From an uncultured Drancourtella sp. (GTDB lineage Bacteria > Bacillota > Clostridia > Lachnospirales > Lachnospiraceae), in NCBI GenBank assembly GCA_937880845.1, contig CALFLL010000034.1, positions 1 through 64,000 on the forward strand: 64,000 nt of DNA, written 5' to 3'. Positions 44,629 to 54,232 of the stretch are shown here, one piece after another (position 1 is the first letter of the stretch; each line of letters starts with the position of its first letter). The notes below the pieces were generated by a model, which did no database searches, had not been told where the DNA came from, and worked only from the letters and a program-made list of their open reading frames with translations. Position numbers and translations under genes: made by a program.

Positions 44629-46020
44629 ATGGTAGAAAAGACAATGGAAAAAATCGTAGGTCTTGCGAAAACAAGAGGATTTGTATATCCGGGTTCTGAA
44701 ATTTACGGCGGTTTAGCCAATACATGGGATTACGGTAACCTTGGAGTTGAATTAAAAAATAACGTAAAAAAAGCATGGTGGAAGAAATTTATTCAGGAAA
44801 ATCCGTACAATGTGGGAGTAGATTGTGCAATTCTGATGAACCCGCAGACATGGGTTGCATCCGGACACCTTGGAGGATTCAGCGATCCTCTTATGGACTG
44901 TAAGGAATGTAAGGAGCGTTTCCGTGCAGATAAACTGATCGAAGATTACGCACAGGAACACGGAATCGAATTACATGAAAGTGTGGATGCATGGTCTCAT
45001 GAACAGATGATGGACTTCATCAACGAACATGAAGTTCCGTGTCCAGGTTGCGGAAAACACAACTTTACGGATATCCGTGAATTTAACCTGATGTTCAAGA
45101 CATTCCAGGGTGTAACGGAAGATGCAAAAAATGTTGTATATCTTCGTCCGGAAACAGCACAGGGAATTTTTGTAAACTTTAAGAATGTACAGAGAACATC
45201 CAGAAAGAAGATTCCGTTTGGTATCGGACAGATCGGAAAATCTTTCCGTAACGAGATCACACCGGGTAACTTTACATTCCGTACCCGTGAGTTTGAACAG
45301 ATGGAACTGGAATTCTTCTGTAAACCTGGAACAGACTTGGAATGGTTTGCATACTGGAAAGAATTTTGTATTAAATGGCTGAAAGATCTTGGCATGAATG
45401 ATGATGAATTACGTGCAAGAGATCATGATCCGGAAGAACTTTGCTTCTACAGCCGTGCGACAACAGACCTGGAATTCTTATTCCCGTTTGGATGGGGAGA
45501 ATTATGGGGAATTGCCGACCGTACAAACTATGACCTGACACAGCATCAGGAAGTGTCCAAACAGGATATGACATACTTTGATGATGAAAAGAAAGAAAAA
45601 TATCTTCCGTATGTCATCGAACCGTCACTTGGAGCAGACCGTGTCGTACTGGCATTCTTATGCTCTGCATATGATGAAGAAGAACTGGAAGGCGGAGATA
45701 TAAGAACAGTCCTTCACTTCCATCCGGCACTTGCCCCGATCAAGATCGGTGTGCTGCCGCTTTCCAAGAAGTTAAATGAAGGTGCTGAAAAAGTATTTGC
45801 AGAGCTGAGCAAATATTACAACTGCGAATTTGATGACCGCGGAAATATCGGAAAACGTTACCGCCGTCAGGATGAGATCGGAACACCGTTCTGTGTAACA
45901 TACGACTTCGATTCAGAAGAAGACGGAGCAGTTACGGTACGTGACCGTGATACAATGGAACAGGAAAGAATCAAGATTGAAGATCTGAAAGCATATTTCG
46001 AAAAGAAATTTGAATATTAA
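44629..46020 (+). CDS. glyS: Glycyl-tRNA synthetase, single-chain type
   Basis: A 463-residue class II aminoacyl-tRNA synthetase of the alpha2 GlyQS type found in Firmicutes, archaea and eukaryotes. Visible features are YPGSEIYGGLANTWDYG at the N-terminus and LRPETAQGIFVNF and KSFRNEITPGNF (class II motif 2). EPSLGADRVVLAFL is motif 3, and the C-terminal anticodon-binding domain starts near LAPIKIGVLPL. Codon choice suggests good expression. It has its own promoter and terminator. Confidence 0.97.
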   Translation: MVEKTMEKIVGLAKTRGFVYPGSEIYGGLANTWDYGNLGVELKNNVKKAWWKKFIQENPYNVGVDCAILMNPQTWVASGHLGGFSDPLMDCKECKERFRADKLIEDYAQEHGIELHESVDAWSHEQMMDFINEHEVPCPGCGKHNFTDIREFNLMFKTFQGVTEDAKNVVYLRPETAQGIFVNFKNVQRTSRKKIPFGIGQIGKSFRNEITPGNFTFRTREFEQMELEFFCKPGTDLEWFAYWKEFCIKWLKDLGMNDDELRARDHDPEELCFYSRATTDLEFLFPFGWGELWGIADRTNYDLTQHQEVSKQDMTYFDDEKKEKYLPYVIEPSLGADRVVLAFLCSAYDEEELEGGDIRTVLHFHPALAPIKIGVLPLSKKLNEGAEKVFAELSKYYNCEFDDRGNIGKRYRRQDEIGTPFCVTYDFDSEEDGAVTVRDRDTMEQERIKIEDLKAYFEKKFEY

Positions 46021-46031
46021 TCAGTATTGCA

Positions 46032-46064
46032 CAGCCGAAAGCGCCTGCCGCTTTCGGCTGTTTT
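46032..46064 (+). terminator. Rho-independent terminator after glyS
   Basis: CAGCCGAAAGCG pairs perfectly with CGCTTTCGGCTG around CCTGC, followed by TTTTC. The next gene begins 16 bases further, so some readthrough into it is possible. Confidence 0.85.
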
Positions 46065-46079
46065 CAAGAGGAGGAAAAG

Positions 46080-46967
46080 ATGTACCCGGAAATCCAGTAC
46101 AAAAAAGAACAGGATGCCATTACCATCTGCGGATGGAACAAAGAAAATCCGGTTGTAGTCATTCCGGAAACAATAGAGGGACTGCCGGTGAAAAGAATCG
46201 GAGACTATGGATTTGCAGAAACAGCGATTGAAAAGATCAGTCTGCCGGATACGGTATCGGAGATCGGAAGATATGCTTTTTACCGGTGTATGCAGCTAAG
46301 AGAGCTGTCTTTTTCGGATAATCTTTCGGAAATCGCAAGCGGAGCCTTTACAAGATGTCAACTAAAGAAGATTTATATCCGCTGTACTCATGGAAGACAG
46401 ACGAACTTAAAAAAGATTCTGGAAGAGCAGCGGTTTGAACTGGATGTATATATTACCTACTGTATTCCGGGGGAAAAGCAGGAGAACGCTCATCTGATTT
46501 TCCCAGAACATTATGAGGAGGCGGTGGAAAATACACCGGCCAGAATTGTCATGACCCACTATCATGGTTCGGGTGGAGAATATCGTCAATGTGTTTACAA
46601 TAAATCCATTGACTATGGGGAATATGATTCTCTCTTCGGAAAAGCAAAGGCTCAGGAAAATAAAGAAACCGCTATCCGGATTTCCATAGCCCGTCTGACT
46701 ATGCCATATGCTTTGGGTGACCGTGCAAGGAAAGAATATGGGCGGTTTCTTTGTGAGAATGTAAGAACGGTGATACAATATCTGCTACATCAGGAAGATA
46801 CAGATTCCCTAAATGTTATCCTGAACACAAAAATCTGGGAAGAAGAGCAGATCAATGAGGCATTGGATGTGGCAGCAGAGTATGAAAATCCTGCATTTAA
46901 TGCAGTCCTTATGAATGAAAAAGGAAAAGAAAACAGGGTGTCACGTAAAAAGACCTTTGAATTATAG
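46080..46967 (+). CDS. Leucine-rich-repeat (BspA-type) protein ahead of a vWA-MoxR pair
   Basis: A 295-residue protein. Residues about 10-100 contain BspA-like leucine-rich repeats (VVVIPETIEGLPVKRIGDYGF, IEKISLPDTVSEIGRYAF, LRELSFSDNLSEIASGAF read in sequence). The C-terminal half is helical with a stretch reminiscent of LRR-associated helical regions (MPYALGDRARKEYGRFL and ENVRTVIQYLLHQED). No signal peptide is present, so it is cytoplasmic. It is 10 bases from the vWA gene and likely part of one operon with it and the MoxR ATPase. Its role may be recognition or scaffolding, which is inference. Confidence 0.75.
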   Translation: MYPEIQYKKEQDAITICGWNKENPVVVIPETIEGLPVKRIGDYGFAETAIEKISLPDTVSEIGRYAFYRCMQLRELSFSDNLSEIASGAFTRCQLKKIYIRCTHGRQTNLKKILEEQRFELDVYITYCIPGEKQENAHLIFPEHYEEAVENTPARIVMTHYHGSGGEYRQCVYNKSIDYGEYDSLFGKAKAQENKETAIRISIARLTMPYALGDRARKEYGRFLCENVRTVIQYLLHQEDTDSLNVILNTKIWEEEQINEALDVAAEYENPAFNAVLMNEKGKENRVSRKKTFEL

Positions 46968-46976
46968 GAGCAGAAT

Positions 46977-48293
46977 ATGGAAAAAGAATATCTGGAACAA
47001 TTAGGAAACCGGATCTTAAAAGCAGCCAGGAACGAACTGTATCTGAAAATGAAATATATGGACGTGGCATTCAGCAGGCTGCATTTTGAACTGGATATGT
47101 CTGCGGAAAAGATTGGAACAGACGGAGAAAATATCCGTTATCATCCGGTTTGGCTGATGGATACTTACCAAAGAAACAGAAGAGAGATAAATCGTGCGTA
47201 TCTGCACATGGTGCTTCACTGTTTGTTTGGACATCTGTTTACAAGGGGAAAACGGGAAAAAGAATTCTGGGATATGGCGTGCAATATTGCGGTAGAATCC
47301 ATCATAGACAGTCTTTCCTATCCTTGTGTGAGAAAAGCCCCTTCATGGCTAAGACAGGAAACATACCGGAAGCTAAAAAAAGAAACGAATGTATTTACGG
47401 CACAGAAAATTTATCACTGTCTTATCAGCCGGGGAATGACAGAACAGGAACGCCTCCGTCTGGCACAGGAGTTTGCGGCAGACGATCATGCATATTGGCC
47501 ACAGCCGGATGAAAACAATAAAAAGAACCAGGAACTAGAAGACAGCTGGAAGCAGACATCAGAACAGATGGAACTGAACATGGATACTTTTGCACAGGAA
47601 CAGGCACAATCTTCGGGAAAACTTATGGAACAACTGAAAATTGCACACAGAAAACGGTATGATTATCGGGAATTTTTAAGAAAGTTTTCTGTATGGAAAG
47701 AAGAAATCCGGGTCGATGACGATTCCTTTGACTATGCCTTTTACAGTTATGGTCTGTCTTTGTATGGCAATATGCCTCTGATCGAACCACAGGAAACAAA
47801 GGAAGTAAAAAAGATTGAGGAATTTGTCATTGTCATAGACACGTCCCTGTCCTGTTCCGGAGAACTGGTGAAAAAGTTTCTGGAAGAAACCTACGATGTG
47901 TTAAGTGAGAACGACAGCTTCTTTCGGAAAGTACACATCCATATCATACAGTGCGATGAAGAAATCCGGGAAGATGTGAAGATTGAAACAGCCGAAGAAC
48001 TAAAATCCTACATGGACTGTCTGGAACTTCGTGGAGGAGGAGGGACGGATTTTCGTCCTGCATTTACCTATATACAGGAATTAATGGAAAAACAGACCTT
48101 TCAAAACTTAAGAGGGGTACTTTATTTTACGGATGGGTATGGGATTTTCCCAACCAGAATGCCGCCTTTTCAGACAGCTTTTATTTTCATGGATGAATCG
48201 GGAAATGAGATATCCGTTCCGCCGTGGGCGGTAAAACTTGTTCTGGAAGAATCAGTATTTATGGAAAGTGAGGAAGAAGAAGGTGCATATTAA
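46977..48293 (+). CDS. vWA-like metallopeptidase-fold protein (DUF2201 type)
   Basis: A 438-residue protein of the class usually annotated DUF2201/VWA-like putative metallopeptidase. The N-terminal part is helical, with HMVLHCLFGHLF (residues about 79-90) resembling a degenerate or active HxxxH-type site. The C-terminal vWA-like domain has a MIDAS-like start in VIVIDTSLSCSG and GGGGTDFRPAF. The product is cytoplasmic. These proteins are generally paired with a MoxR-type AAA ATPase, as here, where the next gene overlaps by 11 bases. Such pairs are thought to remodel or activate protein or metal-enzyme targets; the target here is unknown. Confidence 0.8.
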   Translation: MEKEYLEQLGNRILKAARNELYLKMKYMDVAFSRLHFELDMSAEKIGTDGENIRYHPVWLMDTYQRNRREINRAYLHMVLHCLFGHLFTRGKREKEFWDMACNIAVESIIDSLSYPCVRKAPSWLRQETYRKLKKETNVFTAQKIYHCLISRGMTEQERLRLAQEFAADDHAYWPQPDENNKKNQELEDSWKQTSEQMELNMDTFAQEQAQSSGKLMEQLKIAHRKRYDYREFLRKFSVWKEEIRVDDDSFDYAFYSYGLSLYGNMPLIEPQETKEVKKIEEFVIVIDTSLSCSGELVKKFLEETYDVLSENDSFFRKVHIHIIQCDEEIREDVKIETAEELKSYMDCLELRGGGGTDFRPAFTYIQELMEKQTFQNLRGVLYFTDGYGIFPTRMPPFQTAFIFMDESGNEISVPPWAVKLVLEESVFMESEEEEGAY

Positions 48294-49779
48294 ACGGGCA
48301 AAACAGGAAATCAAAGATACAATCAAAGCGTATTTGATGAAAGATAGGTTCGGGAATTATCTCATTCCGTCCATCCGTCAAAGACCGATTCTTTTGATGG
48401 GGCCTCCGGGAATCGGGAAAACACAGATCATGGAACAGATTGCAAGAGAATGTCAGATTGGTCTGGTGGCATATACCATCACCCATCACACAAGGCAAAG
48501 TGCGGTAGGACTGCCTTTTATCAGAGAACGGGAGTACGGGGGAAAAACCTATTCTGTAACCGAATACACCATGAGTGAGATCATTGCTTCAGTTTATGAA
48601 AAAATGGAGGCCACCGGATTAAAAGAAGGAATTTTATTTTTGGATGAGATCAACTGTGTTTCCGAAACACTGGCTCCTACCATGCTTCAGTTTTTGCAGT
48701 GTAAAATGTTTGGAAATCACAGGATTCCGGAAGGGTGGATCATTGTGGCGGCAGGGAATCCGCCGGAGTACAACAAATCCGTACGGGAATTTGATATCGT
48801 CACTTTGGACCGACTGAAACGGATAGACGTGGAAGAAAATTATGAGGTATGGCGTGAGTATGCTTATCAGGCGGGAATCGAACCGGTGATTCTTGCTTAT
48901 CTGGAAATCAGGAAGAACCATTTTTACCGGATTGAAAATACAGTAGACGGAAAACAGTTTGTAACTGCAAGAGGATGGGAAGATTTGTCGCAGCTTTTGA
49001 AAGTTTATGGAAAGATTGGGAAAAAGGCAGACCGTGAAGTGGTTCATCAGTATTTGCAGAACTGGGAAGTAGCGAAAGAATTTGCCAACTACATGGAACT
49101 TTACGAGAAGTATAAAAAAGATTACGGACTGGAAAAAATTGTAGACGGAATCTATGAGGACAGCGTGTTTGAGAAGCTGAAATTTGCTTCCTTCGATGAA
49201 AGGTTCAGTATCGTCGGAATGTTAAACGGAAAAATGAGCGAATTTTTCCGGGAATATGTAAAGGAAGACTGGAAAACAGAACGGCTTTTTGGGAAACTAA
49301 AAGAATATAAAGAAAACCAAAATCTGGATGAAGTCATAGAAGCGTACAGACAGGAAATCCATCGGAAGAAACAGGCAGAGCAATTTACAAAGTCGCAGGA
49401 AAGCATGGAATGGGATGTGCTGGCTGAATTGGAAGGGTATCGGCAGGAACTAAGGATGAAACAGGCGAAAGACAGGGAAGAAACAGGATTTGAATGGGAA
49501 TTTGAACTGGTAAAAGAAGAATTCGGCAAAAATATAGAAAAAAGAGAAACGATTACACAGAAAGTGGAAACGGCACTGGAACACGTATTTATTTTTCTTG
49601 AAAAGGCGTTTGGAGAAAGTCAGGAGATGGCAGCATTTGTTGCAGAATTGAATACCAATGGGGACAGTATCAAATTTTTAAGAGAAAATGACTGCCCATA
49701 TTACTACAAATATAATAAAGGGTTGCTTTTTGACGAAATACATCAGGAAATTATAAAAGAAATTCAGGAAATCCGATGA
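48283..49779 (+). CDS. MoxR-type AAA+ ATPase
   Basis: A AAA+ ATPase of about 498 residues. Walker A is MGPPGIGKTQIM, Walker B is ILFLDEINC, and sensor and arginine-finger regions follow (IVAAGNPPEYN, FDIVTLDRLKRIDV). The C-terminal third is a charged, helical extension rich in Lys and Glu. I start at GTG 48283 with AGGAAG 6 bases upstream; the in-frame TTG at 48238 lacks a site. It overlaps the vWA gene by 11 bases. MoxR ATPases with vWA partners act as chaperone-like machines. Confidence 0.82.
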   Translation: MHIKRAKQEIKDTIKAYLMKDRFGNYLIPSIRQRPILLMGPPGIGKTQIMEQIARECQIGLVAYTITHHTRQSAVGLPFIREREYGGKTYSVTEYTMSEIIASVYEKMEATGLKEGILFLDEINCVSETLAPTMLQFLQCKMFGNHRIPEGWIIVAAGNPPEYNKSVREFDIVTLDRLKRIDVEENYEVWREYAYQAGIEPVILAYLEIRKNHFYRIENTVDGKQFVTARGWEDLSQLLKVYGKIGKKADREVVHQYLQNWEVAKEFANYMELYEKYKKDYGLEKIVDGIYEDSVFEKLKFASFDERFSIVGMLNGKMSEFFREYVKEDWKTERLFGKLKEYKENQNLDEVIEAYRQEIHRKKQAEQFTKSQESMEWDVLAELEGYRQELRMKQAKDREETGFEWEFELVKEEFGKNIEKRETITQKVETALEHVFIFLEKAFGESQEMAAFVAELNTNGDSIKFLRENDCPYYYKYNKGLLFDEIHQEIIKEIQEIR

Positions 49780-49803
49780 CATTTTCTCAAATTATAGTAT
49801 AAT
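49776..49803 (+). promoter_or_regulatory. Promoter of the M18 aminopeptidase gene
   Basis: ATGACA (49776-49781) and a perfect TATAAT (49798-49803) are 16 bases apart. The -35 box overlaps the stop codon of the MoxR gene. A leader of about 70 bases follows. Confidence 0.6.
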
Positions 49804-49882
49804 AGAAGCAACTGGTAAATTTATGGAATGAGTCGGTAAACAAGCCAGGCCGGCTAATAAAAGTAACAGGAGGATGACAACA

Positions 49883-51283
49883 ATGGAAAGAGAAAATGTA
49901 TGGAAACAGTACACTCAGGCAGATTTTGAAAAATTAGAAGAAATCAGTAAAAAATACAGAAAATGCCTGGATGAAGGAAAGACAGAAAGAGAGTGTGTTG
50001 CTTTAACAGAACGTATGGCACAGGAAGCAGGATATCGTTCCCTTCAGTCATATAAGGAAGCTGGCGCTACTTTAAAAGAAGGAGATAAAGTTTATGTTTC
50101 CTTTATGGAAAAAATGATCTTACTTTTCCAGATCGGAAGCGAACCATTGGAAAACGGAATGAATATCCTTGGAGCACATATTGACTCCCCAAGAATTGAT
50201 ATCAAACAGAATCCGCTTTACGAAACAGACGATATGGCATACTTAGATACACATTACTATGGCGGGATCAAAAAATATCAGTGGCTTGCAGCACCGATGT
50301 CCCTTCACGGAGTCGTTGTAAAGAAAGACGGAACAAAAGTACAGGTAAACATCGGAGAAAAAGAAGATGACCCGATCTTTGTCATTACAGATCTCCTTGT
50401 TCACCTTGCAGCAGATCAGATGAGCAAAAAAGCAAGCGAGATTATCGAAGGGGACAACCTCGATCTTCTCATTGCAAGCCGTCCTCTTTCTAAAGAAGAA
50501 GGATTAAAAGATGATGAAAAAGATGCGGTAAAAGCAGGAGTTCTTCGTCTTCTGGAAGAATCTTACGGAATCAAGGAAGAAGATTTCGCATCTGCAGAAC
50601 TGGAGATTGTTCCGGCAGGAAAAGCAAGAGACTGCGGAATTGACAGAAGTATGATCATGGCATACGGACAGGATGACAGAGTATGTGCATTTACTTCTTT
50701 ATTTGCAATGCTTGACAACCCGCAGATCAAACGTACAGCATGCTGTATCCTGGTCGACAAAGAAGAAATCGGAAGCGTCGGAGCAACAGGAATGCATTCC
50801 AGATTCTTTGAAAACACAGTTGCAGAACTGGTGGCAATGACATCCGGGGAATCCGAATTAAAAGTAAGAAGAGCACTTCAGAATTCCAAGATGCTTTCTT
50901 CAGACGTAAGTGCAGCTTATGATCCGATGTTTGCAGCTGCGTTTGAAAAGAGAAGTTCCGCATTCTTTGGAAGAGGCCTGGTATTCAACAAATTTACGGG
51001 AAGCAGAGGAAAGAACGGATCAAATGATGCCAATGCAGAATATCTTGCACAGATCCGAAAAGTCATGGACGAAGAAAAAGTAGGTTATCAATATGCCGAA
51101 CTTGGTAAAGTAGATGTTGGCGGAGGCGGAACCATCGCTTATATCATGGCTAACTACGGAATGGAAGTTATCGACAGCGGTGTCGCTGTATTATGTATGC
51201 ACGCCCCATACGAAATTACAAGTAAGGCAGATGTGTTCGAAGCAGTAAAAGGATACAAAGCATTTATTGAAAATATCGGCTAA
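49883..51283 (+). CDS. M18 family aminopeptidase
   Basis: A 466-residue dinuclear zinc aminopeptidase of family M18, the aspartyl aminopeptidase group that removes N-terminal acidic or neutral residues. Metal-site motifs are GAHIDSPRIDI and VDKEEIGSVGATG, and the late metal-binding His is in CMHAPYEITSKADV. The start is ATG at 49883, 9 bases after AGGAGG; the ATG at 49874 directly abuts that site. The enzyme is cytoplasmic and presumably helps digest imported peptides, together with the M24 peptidase at 31214. Single gene with its own promoter. Confidence 0.9.
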   Translation: MERENVWKQYTQADFEKLEEISKKYRKCLDEGKTERECVALTERMAQEAGYRSLQSYKEAGATLKEGDKVYVSFMEKMILLFQIGSEPLENGMNILGAHIDSPRIDIKQNPLYETDDMAYLDTHYYGGIKKYQWLAAPMSLHGVVVKKDGTKVQVNIGEKEDDPIFVITDLLVHLAADQMSKKASEIIEGDNLDLLIASRPLSKEEGLKDDEKDAVKAGVLRLLEESYGIKEEDFASAELEIVPAGKARDCGIDRSMIMAYGQDDRVCAFTSLFAMLDNPQIKRTACCILVDKEEIGSVGATGMHSRFFENTVAELVAMTSGESELKVRRALQNSKMLSSDVSAAYDPMFAAAFEKRSSAFFGRGLVFNKFTGSRGKNGSNDANAEYLAQIRKVMDEEKVGYQYAELGKVDVGGGGTIAYIMANYGMEVIDSGVAVLCMHAPYEITSKADVFEAVKGYKAFIENIG

Positions 51284-51322
51284 ACTTTAAAAGATTATCA
51301 ATAAGAAAAGCCGATAATATCC

Positions 51323-51351
51323 TTGACGAAATATGTTAAAACATTTACAAT
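51323..51351 (+). promoter_or_regulatory. Promoter of ppdK
   Basis: TTGACG (51323-51328) and TACAAT (51346-51351) are 17 bases apart. A leader of about 95 bases follows, with a small GCGG/CCGC hairpin near 51360. Confidence 0.65.
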
Positions 51352-51452
51352 GTTAGAGGCGGATAAACCGCAAAAATAGCAATATGTGACAAAAAAGTAC
51401 ATACTTTACAGAGCACATATTACAAATAAATAAATTAGGAGGACATCTAAAC

Positions 51453-54080
51453 ATGGCTACAAAATGGGTGTATATGTTTACAGAAGGTAACGCTACAATG
51501 AGAAACCTTCTTGGTGGTAAAGGTGCAAACCTTGCAGAAATGACAAGCTTAGGCCTTCCGGTACCACAGGGCTTCACAATTACAACAGAAGCTTGTACAC
51601 AGTATTATGAAGATGGCAGACAGATCAATGACGAAATCATGGGACAGATCATGGAAGCTATCGTAAAAATGGAAGAAATCACAGGAAAGAAATTCGGAGA
51701 CAAAGAAAATCCGCTTCTCGTTTCCGTTCGTTCCGGAGCAAGAGCTTCCATGCCGGGTATGATGGATACAATCCTGAACCTTGGTTTAAACGAAGACGTA
51801 GTAAACGTACTGGCTGAAAAATCCGGAAACCCTCGTTGGGCATGGGATTGCTACAGAAGATTCATTCAGATGTATTCCGACGTAGTTATGGAAGTTGGTA
51901 AAAAATACTTTGAAGAACTCATCGACAAGATGAAAGCAGACAGAGGAGTTACTCAGGACGTTGAACTTACAGCAGAAGATTTACATGAACTTGCTGAACA
52001 GTTCAAAGCTGAATATAAAGAAAAAATCGGTGCAGATTTCCCGACAGATCCGAAGGAACAGTTAATGGGAGCTGTAAAAGCCGTATTCCGTTCATGGGAC
52101 AACCCACGTGCCAACGTATATCGTCGTGACAACGATATCCCGTATTCATGGGGAACAGCTGTCAACGTACAGATGATGGCATTTGGTAACATGGGAGATG
52201 ACTGTGGTACAGGTGTTGCATTCACACGTGACCCTGCTACAGGAGAAAACGGACTGTTTGGTGAATTCCTTACAAACGCACAGGGCGAAGACGTTGTTGC
52301 AGGTGTTCGTACTCCTATGCACATTTCCGAAATGGAACAGAAATTCCCGGAAGCATTCAAACAGTTCAAAGAAGTATGCAAGACTCTGGAAACACACTAC
52401 AGAGATATGCAGGATATGGAATTTACAGTTGAAAACGGTAAACTCTACATGCTTCAGACACGTAACGGTAAGAGAACAGCACAGGCCGCTCTGAAGATTG
52501 CGTGTGACCTGGTTGACGAAGGAATGAGAACAGAAGAAGAAGCTGTTGCAATGATCGATCCTCGTAACCTGGATACATTACTTCACCCACAGTTTGATGC
52601 AGCTGCATTAAAAGCTGCAACACCTGCTGCAAGAGCACTTGGAGCTTCTCCAGGAGCTGCATGTGGTAAAGTTGTATTCACAGCTGAAGATGCAAAAGAA
52701 TGGGCTGCAAGAGGTGAAAAAGTCGTTCTTGTACGTCTTGAAACATCTCCGGAAGATATCGAAGGTATGAAAGCTTCTCAGGGTATCCTGACAGTTCGTG
52801 GCGGTATGACATCTCACGCTGCCGTTGTTGCACGTGGTATGGGAACATGCTGTGTATCCGGATGCGGCGATATCATCATGGATGAAGAAAACAAGAAATT
52901 CACACTTGCAGGAAAAGAATACCATGAAGGAGATGTAATCTCTATCGATGGTTCCACAGGTAACATCTACGACGGAGCAATCCCGACAGTTGATGCCAAG
53001 ATTGCAGGTGAATTCGGAAGAATCATGGCTTGGGCTGACAAATATCGTAAATTAGGTGTAAGAACAAATGCTGATACACCGGCTGATGCTAAGAAAGCTC
53101 GTGAACTCGGAGCAGAAGGTATCGGACTTTGCCGTACAGAGCATATGTTCTTCGAAGGAAACAGAATCGATGCATTCCGTGAAATGATCTGTGCTGAAAC
53201 AGTAGAAGAAAGAGAAGCAGCTCTTGAAAAGATTCTTCCGGAACAGCAGGGAGACTTTGAAAAATTATACGAAGCACTGGAAGGATGCCCGGTTACAATC
53301 CGTTTCCTGGATCCACCGCTTCATGAATTCGTTCCGACAGACGAAGAAGATATCAAGAAACTTGCTGATTCTCAGGGCAAGACAGTAGAACAGATCAAAG
53401 CGATCATCGCATCCTTACACGAATTCAACCCAATGATGGGACATCGTGGATGCCGTCTTGCTGTAACATATCCTGAAATCGCAAAAATGCAGACAAAAGC
53501 TGTTATCCGTGCAGCAATCAACGTGAAGAAGAATCATCCAGACTGGAACGTATGTCCGGAAATCATGATTCCGCTCGTTGGCGATGAAAAAGAATTAAAA
53601 TACGTTAAGAAATTTGTAGTTGAAACAGCAGACGCTGAAATCGCTGCAGCAGGCGTAGAATTAAAATACGAAGTTGGTACAATGATCGAAATCCCAAGAG
53701 CTGCTCTTACAGCTGACGATATCGCAAAAGAAGCTGAATTCTTCTGCTTCGGTACTAACGACTTAACACAGATGACATTTGGATTCTCCCGTGATGACGC
53801 TGGTAAATTCTTAGACGCATACTATGACGCTAAGATTTACGAAAACGATCCATTTGCAAAACTTGACCAGACAGGTGTTGGTAAGTTAATGCAGACAGCA
53901 ATCAAATTAGGAAAGTCCACACGTCTTGACTTACATGTAGGTATCTGTGGAGAACACGGTGGAGATCCAAGCTCCGTAGAATTCTGCCATAAGATTGGCT
54001 TAGACTACGTATCCTGTTCACCATTCCGTGTACCGATTGCAAGACTGGCTGCTGCTCAGGCTGCTATCAATAACAAGTAA
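51453..54080 (+). CDS. ppdK: Pyruvate phosphate dikinase
   Basis: An 875-residue enzyme that interconverts pyruvate, ATP and Pi with phosphoenolpyruvate, AMP and PPi, important in glycolysis and gluconeogenesis of anaerobes. The N-terminal ATP-grasp domain begins with GGKGANLAEM. The swivelling phosphohistidine domain has GGMTSHAAVVARGMGT with His455. The C-terminal PEP/pyruvate TIM barrel has GICGEHGGDPSSVEF with catalytic Cys832. Codon choice indicates high expression. The last seven codons and stop (from 54057) recur at 62575-62598, which suggests that the 3' end has served as an integration site; the encoded tail QAAINNK is kept intact. Confidence 0.97.
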   Translation: MATKWVYMFTEGNATMRNLLGGKGANLAEMTSLGLPVPQGFTITTEACTQYYEDGRQINDEIMGQIMEAIVKMEEITGKKFGDKENPLLVSVRSGARASMPGMMDTILNLGLNEDVVNVLAEKSGNPRWAWDCYRRFIQMYSDVVMEVGKKYFEELIDKMKADRGVTQDVELTAEDLHELAEQFKAEYKEKIGADFPTDPKEQLMGAVKAVFRSWDNPRANVYRRDNDIPYSWGTAVNVQMMAFGNMGDDCGTGVAFTRDPATGENGLFGEFLTNAQGEDVVAGVRTPMHISEMEQKFPEAFKQFKEVCKTLETHYRDMQDMEFTVENGKLYMLQTRNGKRTAQAALKIACDLVDEGMRTEEEAVAMIDPRNLDTLLHPQFDAAALKAATPAARALGASPGAACGKVVFTAEDAKEWAARGEKVVLVRLETSPEDIEGMKASQGILTVRGGMTSHAAVVARGMGTCCVSGCGDIIMDEENKKFTLAGKEYHEGDVISIDGSTGNIYDGAIPTVDAKIAGEFGRIMAWADKYRKLGVRTNADTPADAKKARELGAEGIGLCRTEHMFFEGNRIDAFREMICAETVEEREAALEKILPEQQGDFEKLYEALEGCPVTIRFLDPPLHEFVPTDEEDIKKLADSQGKTVEQIKAIIASLHEFNPMMGHRGCRLAVTYPEIAKMQTKAVIRAAINVKKNHPDWNVCPEIMIPLVGDEKELKYVKKFVVETADAEIAAAGVELKYEVGTMIEIPRAALTADDIAKEAEFFCFGTNDLTQMTFGFSRDDAGKFLDAYYDAKIYENDPFAKLDQTGVGKLMQTAIKLGKSTRLDLHVGICGEHGGDPSSVEFCHKIGLDYVSCSPFRVPIARLAAAQAAINNK
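54057..54070 (+). repeat. Left copy of the ppdK-tail repeat (candidate attL core)
   Basis: CAGGCTGCTATCAA within the last ppdK codons, identical to 62575-62588. It is followed by AATAACAAG-type codons and TAA. Confidence 0.6.
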
Positions 54081-54128
54081 TACACCGTATAGAATAGGTG
54101 TAGGAACTTAATTAGTTTCAATAACAGA

Positions 54129-54162
54129 ACCCCTTACGCAATGAAAGCGTAAGGGGTTTTTG
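54129..54162 (+). terminator. Rho-independent terminator after ppdK
   Basis: CCCCTTACGC pairs perfectly with GCGTAAGGGG around a 7-base loop and is followed by TTTTT. If the island model holds, this terminator was brought by the element. A small TACACC/GGTGTA repeat lies between it and the stop codon. Confidence 0.9.
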
Positions 54163-54232
54163 ACTATTTTTTTCTTTAGAAGTCATAAAATTCAAATGGT
54201 GTGTTAAAATGAAAAGAAAAAGGAGTTAGAAA

